This document shows positions 11,191-24,607 of a stretch of DNA of 64,000 nucleotides, piece by piece. Each line of letters opens with the position of its first letter. The stretch's first letter is position 1. This stretch comes from Plazaster borealis (taxonomy: Eukaryota > Echinodermata > Asteroidea > Forcipulatida > Labidiasteridae), in assembly GCA_021014325.1 (NCBI GenBank), contig CM037458.1:23481063-23545062 (forward strand), in the 5' to 3' direction. Made by a program: the position numbers and the translations under genes. The notes below the pieces were generated by a model. The model worked only from the letters and a program-made list of their open reading frames with translations, did not search any database and had not been told where the DNA came from.

Positions 11191-14040
11191 ATCAAGTCTG
11201 TTACAGTATGTAGAGTACATGCCCATGTTATTGTTTGATTGCAACCGAACTTAATACATTGAATGGTTGTAAAGGTCCTATACCTGGTTCAGGTTACAGC
11301 CAGTCATCATATTGCATCAGAGCTGTAAGCCGTCACTCTCAACACAAATTCTTTATGATTTGCTCTTAACTTGATATGAAATGGCCTGAATAAACTTGTT
11401 TACAACATGGTCTACATTTATTCATACTTAAAGGCCAGAGATTTGTCAGGATTTTGACTGAATTTAGGATTGATCTCCTTTCATTTTTTGATTTGCTTGT
11501 AAGACATGAAGTTGTCATCACTGGGAAGATGGACAGCTCTTATTATGAGCAAACCTCAAGATTTCTATTGGGGGGGGGGCTTCATCTCAAGACCAAGACG
11601 TGACTGTTTTGCATTTTCTTGAGTCTTCTTTTCCATACAATCTTACCCCTGTAGTCCACTATGTGACAGCATCCATAATTCTCTTGGTTGACCTTGTGGC
11701 TGATGCAGAGGCTTACATTATTCTTATGTTTTCCTTCCAGGGAGGGAGGGGGGGGGGGAGGTGTGCTCAAGAGATGCCCGACTTAATTTCCTTTTGTATT
11801 CATTGTCATACATATCTGTTCTTTATACTGTTTTGATATGTACATGTAATGCATATAAAGAGTGCCCCATGTGTTCAGCTATGCTGGATGAGTTTACACT
11901 CAATAAAAATGGATGTCAATATAAATAAATCAATCAGATACTGGGACCTGGAGTCATGTCTTCAAATGGGGGGTACACATTGATTGAACAAGTACTTTAC
12001 TTTATTGAACAGGGACTACTTTAAGGAAAGTGCCTTTCCATGCACTGGCTGCTTATAGCGAGAAGACCGGTAACGATTGGTCATCTCACACTCTCTCCCT
12101 CCACGGAGCTAGACCACTTTATCTTAAACTTTGTTAAGGTTTAAAAAGCCGAGTAAACAGATGTGACATTTCATCCCATAGAAGTTTGGCCCCGAGAAAT
12201 ACTCTAGCCTCCTTCCGCTTGGCAGATCAGCATGGTAAATTAAATTGTAGAGCATGGACTTTCCAAGAAGCAAGGAAAAAATGTCCTAAATTTCATGCAC
12301 TATTGTCTCTTTAGGTTCACAAATTAACTTAAAAGAGAATATTTTGCTTTTAGAAATTATTTTTAGTTGAGACATCAGGATAGCATTTTTGCTTCCTCGT
12401 GCCAAACTAGATACAGGCTGTAATAATTTGGGACGATGGTTACCATGATTTCCCTGGTGGCCATCAGTGGCAATAGCCCCACTTGGTCCGACGCACAGAT
12501 GGGGGTATCTGTAGGGAGTTAGCACGCTGTGCAAGCTGATCAGTTAGAATGGGAGAAATCTAGTCTTGCAGTGTGCACTGCCGCTGGCTATTGTTAAAGC
12601 CCATAACATCCCAGGCCCTGTGCCAGTTTTATGTAGGTCAGGAGGATTGGCCTTAAGATGTGAATTCATTTTCTTCTCAAAGGTTTTTTTCCCCGTCTTT
12701 TCTTCTTCCGGAGTGACTGAAACATGCTGCCTCCTTTGTATTGATTTTAAAGACATCTGGGAGAGTTGAGTTTCATCGAGTCCAAGTGATTATTTTATTA
12801 GGTATATGTAGCCCTGAACCGGAGTCTCATTCAAAGTCGTTTTCTCAAACTCTCGCACGAACCACTCAGCACATGCATGTGTGCACTTTTCACATGATGT
12901 TTAATTTGTTTGACCAAAGGGGTCCCCAAATGTGCTGCTGTACTTGTGATATGCGGACGTACAATGTAGGTTGGTTCATACATGTATCTCAGTCACAGCA
13001 ATCCCTGACAGAAAAAAATCAAAAAATCATAAATAAAAACTAATCAAATTCAATTATTTACAGTTAAATTTCAGAGGTACTTGGACATAAAAACATAAAA
13101 ACAACTGCCCCCTACAACAAATCATTTGTTCTAATCAGATTACCACCGAATGCACACAAGGTTATTGCCAAACTGACTTCAAATTTTGAGCCTTGAAAAC
13201 AAAATTTACTGTAGACAACACACTTAATAGTCATAAACACATTGACTTTAAACTTCTCTGAAACTGAAACCAGGGCAAGCTTTTACAGTATGTCAGTTCT
13301 GCAATCTTGAAAGTGATGGCTTTTATTCTATCGAAGGAGAGTGGAATTTAAGAAACCCTAATTTTGTATCCTTTCTTACCACCAGACAAATAAGATTACT
13401 CTCTTTTAGAAATCGCTCATATTCATCTCTCTAAAATTAGTGCCTTTGCACAAGATTGATAAATAGCTTTTTCCAAGGCACTGTCCCTTTGTGGATCTTT
13501 GTTATCTGAAGTCTTGGTTTCTGTTAAGTACTTCGGAGACTACTGTATATTGACCCTTGATATTTCATTTTCATTCTTCTCCTCGTCTCTTGCCTCTGAT
13601 TATTACGGAAAAGAAAGTCAGTCAAATGCTGCCTTCTTTTGATGTTTCAGGGAAAATTGTATGATTTTCATTTCTTGAATCAAATCTAGTCTTTCATTGA
13701 AACAGAAATTGCTGCCTTATTTAGTTATTGTGTTGAAATGCTTGAAAGGTATCCTGGTTAAGACTAGACAGAAGATGCTGGTTGTTCATCTAGAGATAAC
13801 AGCTTGGCCTTGTTTCCATGGAGATTAAAATCATTTTCATGTAGCAACTTGTCATCATTCTTTTCCCGGAATGTCTCATAATGTTGGGACATTTCAATGA
13901 TTGTGGGATGATATTTTAGTGCTCTTATTAATTTGGTTAAGTTTCCTGTCTACTGATTGCGGTCATGAAAACAGATTTTTTTTGGTATAAATTGGGAACC
14001 AGACTGATTTCTCCTCCAGCCTTGGATGAATGTGATGCCA
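11191..14040. other. Non-coding stretch with G-runs
   Basis: No exon supported. G-runs at about 11570-11579 and 11741-11760. An open frame at 12544-12756 (minus) and another at 12741-13043 (plus) look like chance. Confidence 0.4.
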
Positions 14041-14144
14041 TACCCGAATTGGCGGCTACAGCTATGACTGTTGCTAAGGTTGTTGCTAAGGGACGTCCTA
14101 CACTTCAACTCATGATAATTCAGCGATCAAGCCATAGCCATGTG
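14041..14144. mobile_element. Truncated 'AAGGCCGTGTC' MITE
   Basis: Starts within the left arm (CCGAATTGGCGGCTACAGCT) and keeps GTTGCTAAGGTTGTTGCTAA, GGACGTCCTACACTTCAACT and AGCGATCAAGCCATAGCC. Terminal bases are missing on both sides. Confidence 0.62.
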
Positions 14145-14244
14145 TTTGGGGTTTAACAGAAAAATGTCTGCCAGTTTCACATGGGAAAACATTCCTTGTA
14201 CTTCAGGCTGGAGCTGCATGTGTATGTGTGTTGTGGTTTTGTAG

Positions 14245-14312
14245 TTCCTTGTATTGAAGAGTTACAGTCATTAATCGGAATACAAATGCGGAAAGGGTTT
14301 CATCAGGCGAAA
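14245..14312 (+). CDS. Weak candidate upstream exon of the same gene
   Basis: A GT/T-rich tract ending TGGTTTTGTAG is followed by 68 nt and a GTAAGT donor. Reading back from the donor in the phase needed by exon 23341, 22 codons are open (PCIEELQSLIGIQMRKGFHQ then AK). The exon would then need a preceding exon ending with one extra base, which I did not find. A frame this short is often open by chance, so the only support is the pair of splice signals and phase agreement at the 3' side. Treat it as a lead, not as annotation. Confidence 0.18.
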
Positions 14313-15470
14313 GTAAGTAAGGCAGACTACCTGAACAACAAAACCTGTCAAGAGGACTAAAAACCCACAAGGAATTAGTGCATTAGACCTGCAAGTAGAG
14401 CTATTACCTGGGCATTATACAGCAGGCCATTAATGGGACGAGGACCTTGCTTTTTCATGTACATACTGTATGCCTCACTGTGCTCATAAGAAGTATTTTA
14501 TCAAGGCAGCAGGGTGTCGTTTTGTTCGCCACTTCAGTGTCCACTTCTTATACAAAATTACAAAGCATGGCATTTTCCTGGTTGGAAGGTCTTGTGTGAC
14601 CACCCTCAACTGCAGGGCCTTTCAAAAACTGGGTCTCTCATGTTGACGTTCTTTTTGGGGTGGTTTTAAAAGAATGTAATGTTAGTTGATGATGGTCAAA
14701 TCAATATTAAAATAGGTAATAAGTGGATATATCTATCAGACACACCCAAGAGTGTACTGCCAAAAGACACCATACTTGGGTAACAGCATGTGAACTTCAG
14801 GTTACAAGTCTTTACAAGCCACTGGCCATTGAGGCCGGAACTCGTATCTATATCACATACCAAAGACTAGCAGAGTTGAATTAACAAAATGACAGTGATT
14901 AACTTTTAGATCTTGGTTTTCATCGTGTCAGACCTTTTGTTGTGTAAATGCAGTGCTGATTGATCAGGGCTTGAATTTCAGTGATAAACTCTACTAGACC
15001 ACAGGTCTTGTGTGAAAAACCGGTCCACTAAACCAGAATGTATGTACTAGTTACTGGACCTAAAGTATTTCTTTCTTTTGTATATTTGCTGTTTGTTTAG
15101 TAGAAGGTTAGACAAGAAACTTTTATGAATTAATACATCAGTTAATCTTCAAAAGTATGTGCTTGGAAACAAACTTGACTTTAGGACTTGTTCAGTTACT
15201 TGTGGGGTTATTGGCCAAGTGCTGAAACTACTGGACTCTGTCCAGTGGTGCAGTTTGAGCCCGGCATGGTCAATACATTCTGGGAGGAAGCTTGGTGTTT
15301 GCAATACACCGGAATGTCTGTTTTTATGTTTTGCTTTCCCTTTTGTGAATTTTGTGTGCAATTTGTATTGTATCGTCATAAGTTGAACAATAAAAGTAAC
15401 ATAATATATTAGAAAATACATCATGTTCTTGCTCTTGGATAAAGCGTACATTGAATTAGACATTTTCATA
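14313..15470. other. Non-coding stretch, nothing recognised
   Basis: No supported exon or repeat. A 136-codon minus-strand open frame at 15149-15559 runs into the MITE at 15471 and has no recognisable domain. Confidence 0.4.
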
Positions 15471-15619
15471 TTAAGGCCGTGTCCGAGTTGGTGGCTACAG
15501 CTATGGCTATGGCTGGATGGCCGCAGCATCATGCGTTGCAGTGTAGATAGGACATCCATAGCAACACTCTTAATAACAGCCTAAGCTGTAGCCGAAGCTG
15601 TCAATTCAGATACGGCCTG
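15471..15619. mobile_element. Palindromic 'AAGGCCGTGTC' MITE
   Basis: TTAAGGCCGTGTCCGAGTTG at the left, and TCAATTCAGATACGGCCTGA at the right as the complementary arm. Interior GGCTACAGCTATGGCTATGG and GCATCATGCGTTGCAGTGTA match the copies at 8102 and 20910. Confidence 0.75.
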
Positions 15620-16124
15620 AGACTTAAAAAGAGTGGATACCAAGCACTGCATGCTTCTTTGTGACATTCATTACTGGTCGTTGTGTATGGATGCGTATAT
15701 CTATGGAAATAGTCTTCATGGTCACATGAATTGTAAAAGGACACATCAATACCTTCATTAGATTGTATTGATCCCAACAGTTGTATGTGGGAAATTTATT
15801 AATTTTTTAGGATCAAGACATGATTGGGACATGCAAGAGGGCTTGCTTGTATTCCATTGCAAAAGAAACCCAGGGTTCTCCCCAGGATTTTTCAAAACTG
15901 TGGGGCATTCTGGACCCAAATTTGGGAAGTTTGGCCAAGGGACGCTGAATTGAAACGAGGTATTTATTTTGGTCATAAAAGCCCTACTGTGCAATCTGGC
16001 GCATTTTAAATGGTTTTATCTGGATGATTTTGGTAAAGATTAGTAAATTAAAAAAATAAAATAAATATATATTTTGTTTGCGTATTGGCCAAAATTTGAT
16101 TTTGACTTGATTTTCTGCCATTGT
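15620..16124. other. Non-coding stretch, nothing recognised
   Basis: A direct pair of short overlapping open frames at 15758-16009 shows no domain. AT-rich from 16010. Confidence 0.35.
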
Positions 16125-16252
16125 AATCAAACTAAGGCTGGAAGGAAAACTAGTATGGTTCCTTTTTGTACAATGAATATTAGCATTCACTTATGTTACT
16201 GGGTACAGGGAACATGGCCAAGATGGTGGCAGCATGATAAAGGTCTATAGTT
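16125..16252 (+). repeat. 'CCAAGATGGTGGCAGC' dispersed repeat, copy 1
   Basis: AAGGCTGGAAGGAAAACTAG, then GTGTTAC-like spacer, then AGGGAACATGGCCAAGATGG and TGGCAGCATGATAAAGGTCT. The same motif order recurs at 17135, 25105, 58250 (reverse) and 63480. Confidence 0.55.
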
Positions 16253-17134
16253 TGACTTTAATGATCATTTAAAACCTCGGCCTTTTATGTTTTTAAAGTA
16301 CACATACCAGGGTAAATCCCAGCTCGTGATTGGCATTAAACATCACTCTTGCTCTCTTTATGTGCAAGATGGTACCTAACCTAGAGGGGCATTGGTACTT
16401 CGTGGTGCCGCCAATTCTTCCAGTCATTTATTTCTTTGCATTAATAAAGTCATCAGCCTCTGCATGAGTTGAGCAAGAGGAGACTGCCACAGTGGCACCA
16501 GCGTGGCATGCAACCCTGAGAAATCAAGACAAGAATTTATCTCCTGTTTGTTTCAGTTCAGTTTCCATGCCCTTCACTCGAAATGTCAATGTTTCCTTTA
16601 AAAACATATCTTTCAATGTCACCAGTTATTTTTCTATGCAGTAAACCACTTTAAAACCACTGTAAAAATGCTATCAATGAAACAAGCCCCCAGTACTGAA
16701 TCAAGCCCCCCCCCATCCTACAGTTTTACATGTATATCCATTTGTTTTATGCAATTTTACCATGAAACTATAATCACCTGATAGTCAAGAGTGCCAAGAA
16801 ATTGTTGTTTATTTTACATCTAAACTAAGAAATGGATGTAATACATGTGTTTGTACTGGTTTCACTGTTTTCTTAAAAGCTGAAAGTGTTTTGATGAGGA
16901 ACATTTCTTCAGCACGATTGGCACATGTACTTCCTTGTACAACTAAAAAGGAGTGCCTGACAGGGTGACTACTATTACAATAAATAAAATGTTATTTCAG
17001 TGTTGTTCTGCTTCCTTTAAAGGAAAATCACACCATTGTTTTTGGAAAGAGTGAATTAATTCCCTCCAGTATTTATGAAACACATCATGTAACTTTGGAA
17101 AATGTTGTCCATTTCCGTGTTTATGTATCAAATT

Positions 17135-17265
17135 AATTTAGCCAGACTGTGGCCAAAATGTGCAAAATAGTCTGATCCCTGTTTAGTGTAATGAAAATCA
17201 GTATTCATTGTTACTATTGCATGCCAGGAACATGACCAAGATGATGGCAGCAAAGGTTTAATGGA
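17135..17265 (+). repeat. 'CCAAGATGGTGGCAGC' dispersed repeat, copy 2
   Basis: Contains AATAGTCTGATCCCTGTTTA, ATTCATTGTTACTATTGCAT and GGAACATGACCAAGATGATG followed by GCAGCAAAGGTTTAATGG; same order and orientation as copy 1. Confidence 0.55.
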
Positions 17266-20200
17266 GAATGTCTTTGAACAAAGATTGTCAAGATGACGCA
17301 AATGGCCACTCTAAAATACCTCTCAAGCATTATCTTAGCTTTACACAGGTTCATGTACTTTGGGACCCTGGGAAAATCTTAATTATGGCCAGGTTCCTTG
17401 ATGCAACATTTGAGCTCTTTTTGAGGGGAAAAACCATCATCTTAAATATTTGGTTTTCTGTAAGTCAATCAGACTCGGAGGGGTCCTATTCATCAACAAT
17501 GAGATAGGGTTCTGTCATTAAACAAGTCACAAAATCCTGTCATTGGTGACCAAGTCACGCAATTTGCCGCCAAGTAGATGAAGTCAACCTCCATGATTCA
17601 AATAAGCCGACCGGAGATTACCAGGTGCTTCTCAAATCATCTTCAACGTACACTTGGCCAATCTTTTAATCGCCTGATTCCCTTCTAAGCCACAGGTCAT
17701 GAAGAGCTGAGATCTTATACGGGTAGTAAATGACAACTTAGAAAGGTCACTTCTGTTGCTCATGGCAGAAAATGCTAACCGGAGGAAATCTCTGCTCATC
17801 TTGACAAGTTAAAGGCAGTCATCTCTTTTTATAATTGGCCAAATAGTGATTTTGCTCTGTTCAGAGACGTGTGATCTGTTATTTACAGCAGAACCTTATA
17901 GCAGTTAGCAGTACATGTTTTTTTGTTATAAAAATTTATTCTTAAATATTATGTGGCTGAAATAATTCTTGTTTGTAATTCAAACCCTTAAGATATTAAT
18001 TGATTTTCTCCTTCAACCATAATGATCAAATAATGACTGAACAACCGCACCCCCCTTCTCAACTGAGACCTAATTGCTGTGTTTTCATGAAGAATTGTCG
18101 TCTTGAGGTGCTTGTTCTTGTTTAACTGACCTCCTACATTTCCTGTTCATCTCTAGAGATAGAAGTCGATTCCCCCGTTATCAAGACCAGTCATCTTTCT
18201 TGTCTCTGGCTCAAGTATCCTCTTTCGCTCCATTTCTCTTTTAGTTCAGATATTCAAGATGTGATGTGAGTCTGATGACGCTAGTGTGAAGTCACATCGC
18301 TTTATGTTTCATTGAGAACACGCCGATGGCATTGACCTGTATAACGTACATGTACATGGTGTTGGTACTACAAGAAAACTTGAGTTATTTTAAGATCTGA
18401 AGTCTCCGTTCAGATCAATTCAATCTAGAAATTAGTCAGCTCCAGAAGTCAAACAAATTCACTAATGAAAACAAAATAGTTTTGACAATGTGAGCAAATT
18501 ATGTTATTTTTATTGTACACTTTCAAAAAAACTTCATCTCATAAGTTAAATATTTTCTGTTTTGTTGTATAATGTCAAAAATAGTTTTCCAATTATTTCA
18601 AACGTTGCCAGGTAACTGATGGCATTGCGTTACAGTCTTTTGATAACTTACCCAACCCCCTGGTTGGCTCCAAGCTTAAGAAGGGCCTCGTCCCTGGAGG
18701 TTCTCATTGTGGAAAGAGAGAAATATTGATTTAATGGGCAGTTGGAGTGGTCACTTTCCATCAGCCATTCATGGCGGATACTTTTTTAGACCTCTGCGGG
18801 CATCTCCATGATATCTTGACGTCAGCGCTGGTTTTTAGTTTCAGCCGAGAGCTGTTGGAAGGGGATGTAGCATTATGTGGATTTCCTCAACTTGGAAGCT
18901 TTCGGAACATCGGATTTCACCGGCCACCGGATTAACCATTTTTTTTCATGACGGATTCTATTTCATGAGCAAGTTCCATGTATTGTACTTTTTTCTTTTT
19001 ATTAGGGGGAAAAAAAACCCCTCTTGACAATATCATCAATAAAATTACTTTCCGGTTCACCATTCTAGGGAAAGACTTTGTGTGTCACACGCACACAGAT
19101 CGTCATTCAAGGGTGAACATTATAGTCGTCAGAAACTCTCTCCTCCTTGGTTCTAAATAGAGGAAAGTTTTAACATTAATTCAAGTTCTCTTTTCAAAGA
19201 TACTTTGTCACTGACGAATTTTCCCCCGGGTTTAAGCATGACCATGTATTATTCTTAATAGAGTGTGCCGTTCTCATCTGTGTAAATGGTCTCCCTAGCG
19301 TACATCATTCGTCTTCATTTTTCTGAAAGGTTTTAAGATCTCCATGAATAAAAACAACGAATCACTGATACCTTCTTGGAGATATACCTGGATTTACTTT
19401 CCCATTATTTCTCATCGTCTAAATGATGGAAAGACATTTTGGTAAAAAGTAAAGGAGCTTAGCTTTAAAGGTGACTGGACATTTTTTTCATTATTCATAC
19501 AAGTTATTGTGGTAGAAATGATGGTGGTTTTTTTTAGGATTACAAATCTGAAAGGACCTTAGAGTTTTAGATTGAAAAATATATACTGTTTTTGTTCCTA
19601 TAAATACCAACCAAATCCAGATTTAATGTTATGGAAAATGTTGAATCATACATGTGTTGTAAATGTCAATGCTTGCGTAGTGGACTTTATTGAGCGTTCA
19701 ATATTTAGACCTGATGTGTTTGTTGAATGCTATTATTTTACAGAATAGTTTACATGTATGTGGACACACCTTTCATCAGTGGTGCAGCTTGAGTTTGTGG
19801 AGTGGGGGGGGGGGCAAGGGTACAGGATGGTGCCCCCGCACACTCACTTAGTCTTTAAAATTTTTTTGAGATAATGTTAATAACCATGACCACACCCATC
19901 CACTGCTTACACCCCCCTAAAAAAAGGCCAAAATGGTTGATTTGGTGCCCCCAAGGTGGCACATGCCTCCCCCAGCTATGGTATTGTCTTCCATTCATAT
20001 TAATGTAGACCCTTATCTGCCATTTAGGGGCAAAATTACTGAAAATTATGATCGATATCAATAGTTCTAAACCCTGTTAGGTACATATGATGCGTGACCT
20101 TTCAAATTGTGCAGCAGTAGGTGATTACTTGTTTTGCCTTTATTTTTGAGTATTCCAGTGGGAAATTTGGTCTAATGGCAACTAATATACAGTGTACATC

Positions 20201-20909
20201 ATCATTAGCATTGTTATTAGTCCATTACCCAGACCAGGTAGCCTACATGCTCGTAAAAATTACCATCTTAAAGTATAAAATATCTTTAGAATATATATTT
20301 TATTTATTAGTCCTGTAGGTAAGCCATTAATAAGTTACAACTAGAACACGGCTGCTGAAATGGTGAAAATATACCTCCTGTAAATAGCTGTAGCCTAACC
20401 CCTGAACCGATCAAGAGATGAAATGCGGTGTGGGTGGGGGATGGGAGCGAACATATCATCAATAAATTTAGCATTCAAAACTTCAGAAATGCTCATTTCA
20501 TTCAAGAAATCTCTCAAGACCCTTCGGGAAACAAGATTTGTATGAAATATTTATATCTATTTGTTTTAAATCCGCTTCTCTTACTCTATACATGTACTTG
20601 TATATTAGCACATCTAGCACCTGCAGTAGTGGAAACTTGTGTTTCTCTTCTGTCTCTTTTTGAATTCCAATTTTTTGCGAACTATAGAAGCTCTGCCATA
20701 TTGATATTAAGGGACCATATTGATACCAAGGGAGTTCATAATGAATATATGGTAGGTTCTTGGATGCAATCCAAAGCAGATCACAGCTTGTAGTCTGCGT
20801 GAGACAACAGCTACAATCGAAAGAGGAATGAGCTGTTAAAAACATTAGGCAGTGTCTAGCCACCAAATCTGGCAAGACACGGAGGATAATTGATAACCTT
20901 AACTGTCAT
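17266..20909. other. Long non-coding stretch, nothing recognised
   Basis: AT-rich DNA; GTACATGTACATGG palindrome at about 18348, G-run at about 19803-19814. No splice-bounded exon found. The 121-codon open frame at 20428-20793 has no recognisable feature. Confidence 0.4.
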
Positions 20910-21050
20910 AGGCTGTATCCAAATTGTTGGCTACAGCTACGGCTACGACTGTTGGTAAGGGTGTTGCTAAGGATGTCCTATACTTTAACGCATGATGAGA
21001 CAGCGATCAAGCCGTAGATGTAGCCCTAGCCGTCAATTCGGACATGGCCA
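20910..21050. mobile_element. Palindromic 'AAGGCCGTGTC' MITE
   Basis: AGGCTGTATCCAAATTGTTG at the left and CGTCAATTCGGACATGGCC at the right. Interior GGCTACAGCTACGGCTACGA and GTTGCTAAGGATGTCCTATA are as in the other copies. Confidence 0.72.
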
Positions 21051-23340
21051 TTTTTTTCCTCTCTAGTGATTTGGGGTGGGGGGGGGGGTGTGAAAAGTAT
21101 CTTTTTGCATGGGACCTGATGCAGCAATCTTAGTTTCTGTAACTACTTGAGTTTTGTCTGCTGATGTGTCTTGAAAAATTGTTCATAGTTGTCAACAGGC
21201 CTAGCATTTTACAGAGGCTGCCTTCATAGCTCATTAGAGAGGTTACAGATACATATACGAATACGTCAACACTTTGTGTGTTCAGATGACGCCTAACTGC
21301 AGCATTCATGTTTAGCTTGGACGTTAACAACACTGAAGTTCATACACGTACCTTAAAAAACAGATACCGTTTTGCTGATTTTAGTTGTATTTTTTCCCTA
21401 AACTAAACACGTTTTCCATGGTATTGCTTTTAATGGTGTCATTCATGACATAGATAGAAATGTGTTGTCATTTGTAAGCAAACAAATGAGAAAAATGCAG
21501 TGTAAACAGGGTCTCTATTTTGCCATGCTTTCGCCATGCTTTCTTTACATGCGTTTAACGTGTGGGTCCGAAAACGAACAGTTAAACAAAAATACTATTG
21601 AATCAAATTCTCTAACCTAAGAAGAACATACAAAATATTTTTTGGATTTGTTTTGCTCGCAACACATATGCCAACGTGTTTCTATACTTTGGCCTGTAGG
21701 CCCGACACATGACTCAACAAAATCTTACGCGCATCCAACGTGAAGGGGTGCGGTTATCTGTATCTGTGTCTCTATCCGTGCACTTGTGAAACATTTCTAG
21801 TGTCTTGTCCTAGGCACCCCTTTAGAATTATTCCTATAATTTTCTAAGGTTAGTTACCCTTTGGAAAAAAAGAAATGGCCTTGTCTCTCTAAATGGTGAA
21901 TTTCCCAGGCTTAACTCGTAGTTTGATACCTCGTGAGAAGTTGGTTCCACCTGACAAGTTGCCAAAATGGTGAAATGGATCACTGGATTGTGATTCAATT
22001 TCAACAGCTCGAATAAAATTGTTATTGGGCAAAAGCGGAATGATAAAACAAGCCGAAAATTTCAAAGGTTTTGTTGCTTTGCTTGAATGCATTAACAGAA
22101 ATTCAACCGAAGGTGTTTACACTACAGTTGGTCTGATTTTTAAAAATTAAATGTTCTGAGATTTACATTGTGTGTTTCATGATTCTGTCTACGCCTCATC
22201 AAACATGGGGTTAAGCTGCATTTTCAGGTTTGTCAAATAAAATGCTTGGGAGTGGTGTTCAAACATTAACAAACTGATGGAAGGCATAGGCCTACTTTTT
22301 GATGGCAAATGAAAGGTTGTTTAAAAATAAGGTCCTTATAAAAAAAAAGTGCATTTGGGAAATATGGCATTGAAGTGTGTTTACCTATCATTTACGTCAT
22401 TGGCACAGTAAATCATGGCAGCTTATTGTCAATTAATATTGTTCGTGTGTTTGTTTCTATGCCAGATGTTTTGAGGATTGCAAACAAATGCTACGGCGTA
22501 GTGCATGGTCTCAAATCCCTGTAGGGATTGTGTACCATACACTCAGGCATTGCTCTGTAGTTTCAATATAATAGCTGCAATATCGCCCGCGGGACACGGG
22601 CACCGTTTAATTAATTGCTGTACCAGAGGCTGTTATGGCCCTAATGCTTAATTAGTTGGCTCGTTCGGTACTCTCAGGTTTTCCTTTCCTCATATTGGAG
22701 GTAGAATTGGTTGATTTTATACCCTTATCACAGTCCAGGGTTCATGCTACTGAAACTAAAGCAAAACCTCACACACAAAAATCAGTAGATAAATAAATAT
22801 AAAGAAAACAGATAAATGAAAATAGGTGTATCTGTTAGAAATACACTTTCAAAAATAAGTGAATGAGATAAAAGCTTTGAATGAAGAAATAAATATCAAG
22901 ATGGAAGGAAGAAAGAAGTATAACAAAAATACCTGGACAGAGCTTTGACATTATTTAAAAAGAACCTGTTGTGCACTTCACATTTTTAATGAGTGTGTTG
23001 TTATTATGTTGAATTTAAGATTACTAAAAGAATGGATGTATTCCAAAAAGTTATAGCAGATTTTGAAGACAGTGTTATTTTACCACCCTCCCCCTTCTGA
23101 GGAAGCACTTATTAAGGTAGTGCTTACCTAAGTCTGTCATTTTTCAGTTTGTATGCTTGTGTTCGAATTATAATGCCCCTTTTAAGTAGCCATCGCCGTT
23201 GTTTTCCCATTCAACTCCTGTGTTCATAATGCAAGACGTTTCTGATCACTCCATTGGGATGACCCACAATAAAATAAAAGAGGATGGATCCGGACACTAA
23301 AAATTGGGTTGTCAATATATTTTGTCTTGTTCAATTGCAG
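21051..23340. other. Non-coding stretch before the first supported exon
   Basis: Poly-G run at about 21075-21088. No supported exon. The minus frame at 21889-22092 has no recognised domain. Ends with the polypyrimidine tract of the exon at 23341. Confidence 0.4.
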
Positions 23341-23400
23341 GCTCCGTTTGTGACACCGGTGAATTGGCCGTGCAAGAAACGAGATGAGATAGAGTGCAAG
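23341..23400 (+). CDS. Internal coding exon (60 nt, phase 0) of an unidentified gene
   Basis: A pyrimidine-rich tract ending in TTGTTCAATTGCAG precedes the exon, and a GTGAGC donor follows codon AAG directly. Only one of the three frames is open. It gives 20 residues, APFVTPVNWPCKKRDEIECK, and both other frames hit TGA. Its phase is 0 at both ends, matching the two downstream exons. Two Cys (residues 11 and 19) and a Lys/Arg/Glu-rich patch are visible. There is no in-frame ATG, so coding sequence must lie upstream. I do not recognise the family. The exon status is inferred from splice signals, the open frame and phase compatibility; no transcript was seen. The next exon is about 22.4 kb downstream. 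Confidence 0.58.
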
Positions 23401-23443
23401 GTGAGCAATAAACTCATTATCTTCAGTTATTAACTCTGACCTC

Positions 23444-23515
23444 TCCCCTGCCCTGCCCCCCTCTGCCCTGCCCTGCCCCCTCTCCCCTGCCCTGCCCTGA
23501 CCCCTCTCCCCAACA
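23444..23515 (+). repeat. CCCTG/CCCCT minisatellite just inside the intron
   Basis: Irregular iterations of CTGCCCTGCCCC and CCCCTCTCCCC begin about 45 bp after the donor of the 60-nt exon. The strand asymmetry (C-rich on plus) makes the minus strand G-rich and possibly structure-forming. Confidence 0.75.
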
Positions 23516-24607
23516 CACCCTTCTCATAGAGGCGTTTTTGTTGGGTACCCTCTTAGTGTTTTACCAAACAAAATCCAACAACGTAGTAATTTAACACCCC
23601 AGAACCCTTGGGCTTTGCTTAGATTGGTATACATGGCTCGGGCTCCTATGCCTTACATGTACATGGTTGCTTTGGCAATGCAACAGTAATGAATACATCA
23701 AAATCAGTCAAAACCAAAGATCGTAAGGCGGGCAATTGGAGCTCTTTCTATCATGGAATGTGAAGTACAGCACAACACCATTTTGTTAAGCAAATGTTTT
23801 GTTATTGCATTGATAGCAATGGTCATTGTCTGTACTAATCAATTGTTGCATCAAAAGAGCTGCTTACTGAAATGGCGTCCAGTGCATACTTTACATTTCA
23901 GCCCGGTTTGCCCATCTTGCGCTTTTGGCGCTATAAAATCTTTGGTTGAAACCAATCACGTGAATGGGAAGGTGGTTATAGGGGAGGTTGTTCGAGGAAG
24001 TTGGAGCGGGGTGGGGATGGTGGTGGTGGGGAGGGGGGGTGAAGGGGGAGGGATTATCCTTTGAAGTGTGTCAGTTGCAAGTAGTTAAACATTACTGCTA
24101 TGAAATATTGCGGGGTCTAACATCTTTGGAGTAAAAAATGCCAAAACAATCTGTAGCTAGTTTGTTAAATTGCTCTTGAAATTAGAATATTAAACAATTA
24201 CTTGGTATAATAAACACTTACAAACCATTTGGACTGAATCTTCCTGGTTTGTAGTATTCACTTCTAAAAATTTCTGATACCTGTTTTCAGGATTTTCAAT
24301 TTCAGTTTTAATTGGGAATTGTGAAAGCATTTGTGATATATTACACCCCTTTAATACGCTTCTGATGTCATTTACTGCTGTGCGTGTTCCAACATGATAA
24401 AGAGACCTTATCTATCCCATCAATGCATAACAAACATGAACAATGTATATATTAGTTATTATTCAGGAAATCGTAAGTTCATTACGAGGTGCCGTTGTAG
24501 AGGAGAAGGGAATCTTTTGTTGTTGGAGTTCATGTTCTGGATGGGGCTAACAGGCACACAATGTTAGAAACAGTATCAATCCTGGCACTCTGCCAACCAA
24601 TAATACT
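23516..24607. other. Non-coding intron stretch
   Basis: A strongly G-rich patch at about 23990-24055 (GGTGGGGATGGTGGTGGTGG followed by more G runs). No exon or named repeat. Confidence 0.4.

Noticed and set aside
15149..15559. 136-codon open frame, minus strand
   Set aside because: It runs into a MITE arm, has no domain, and overlaps open frames on the other strand; length is within chance for a 64-kb AT-rich window.
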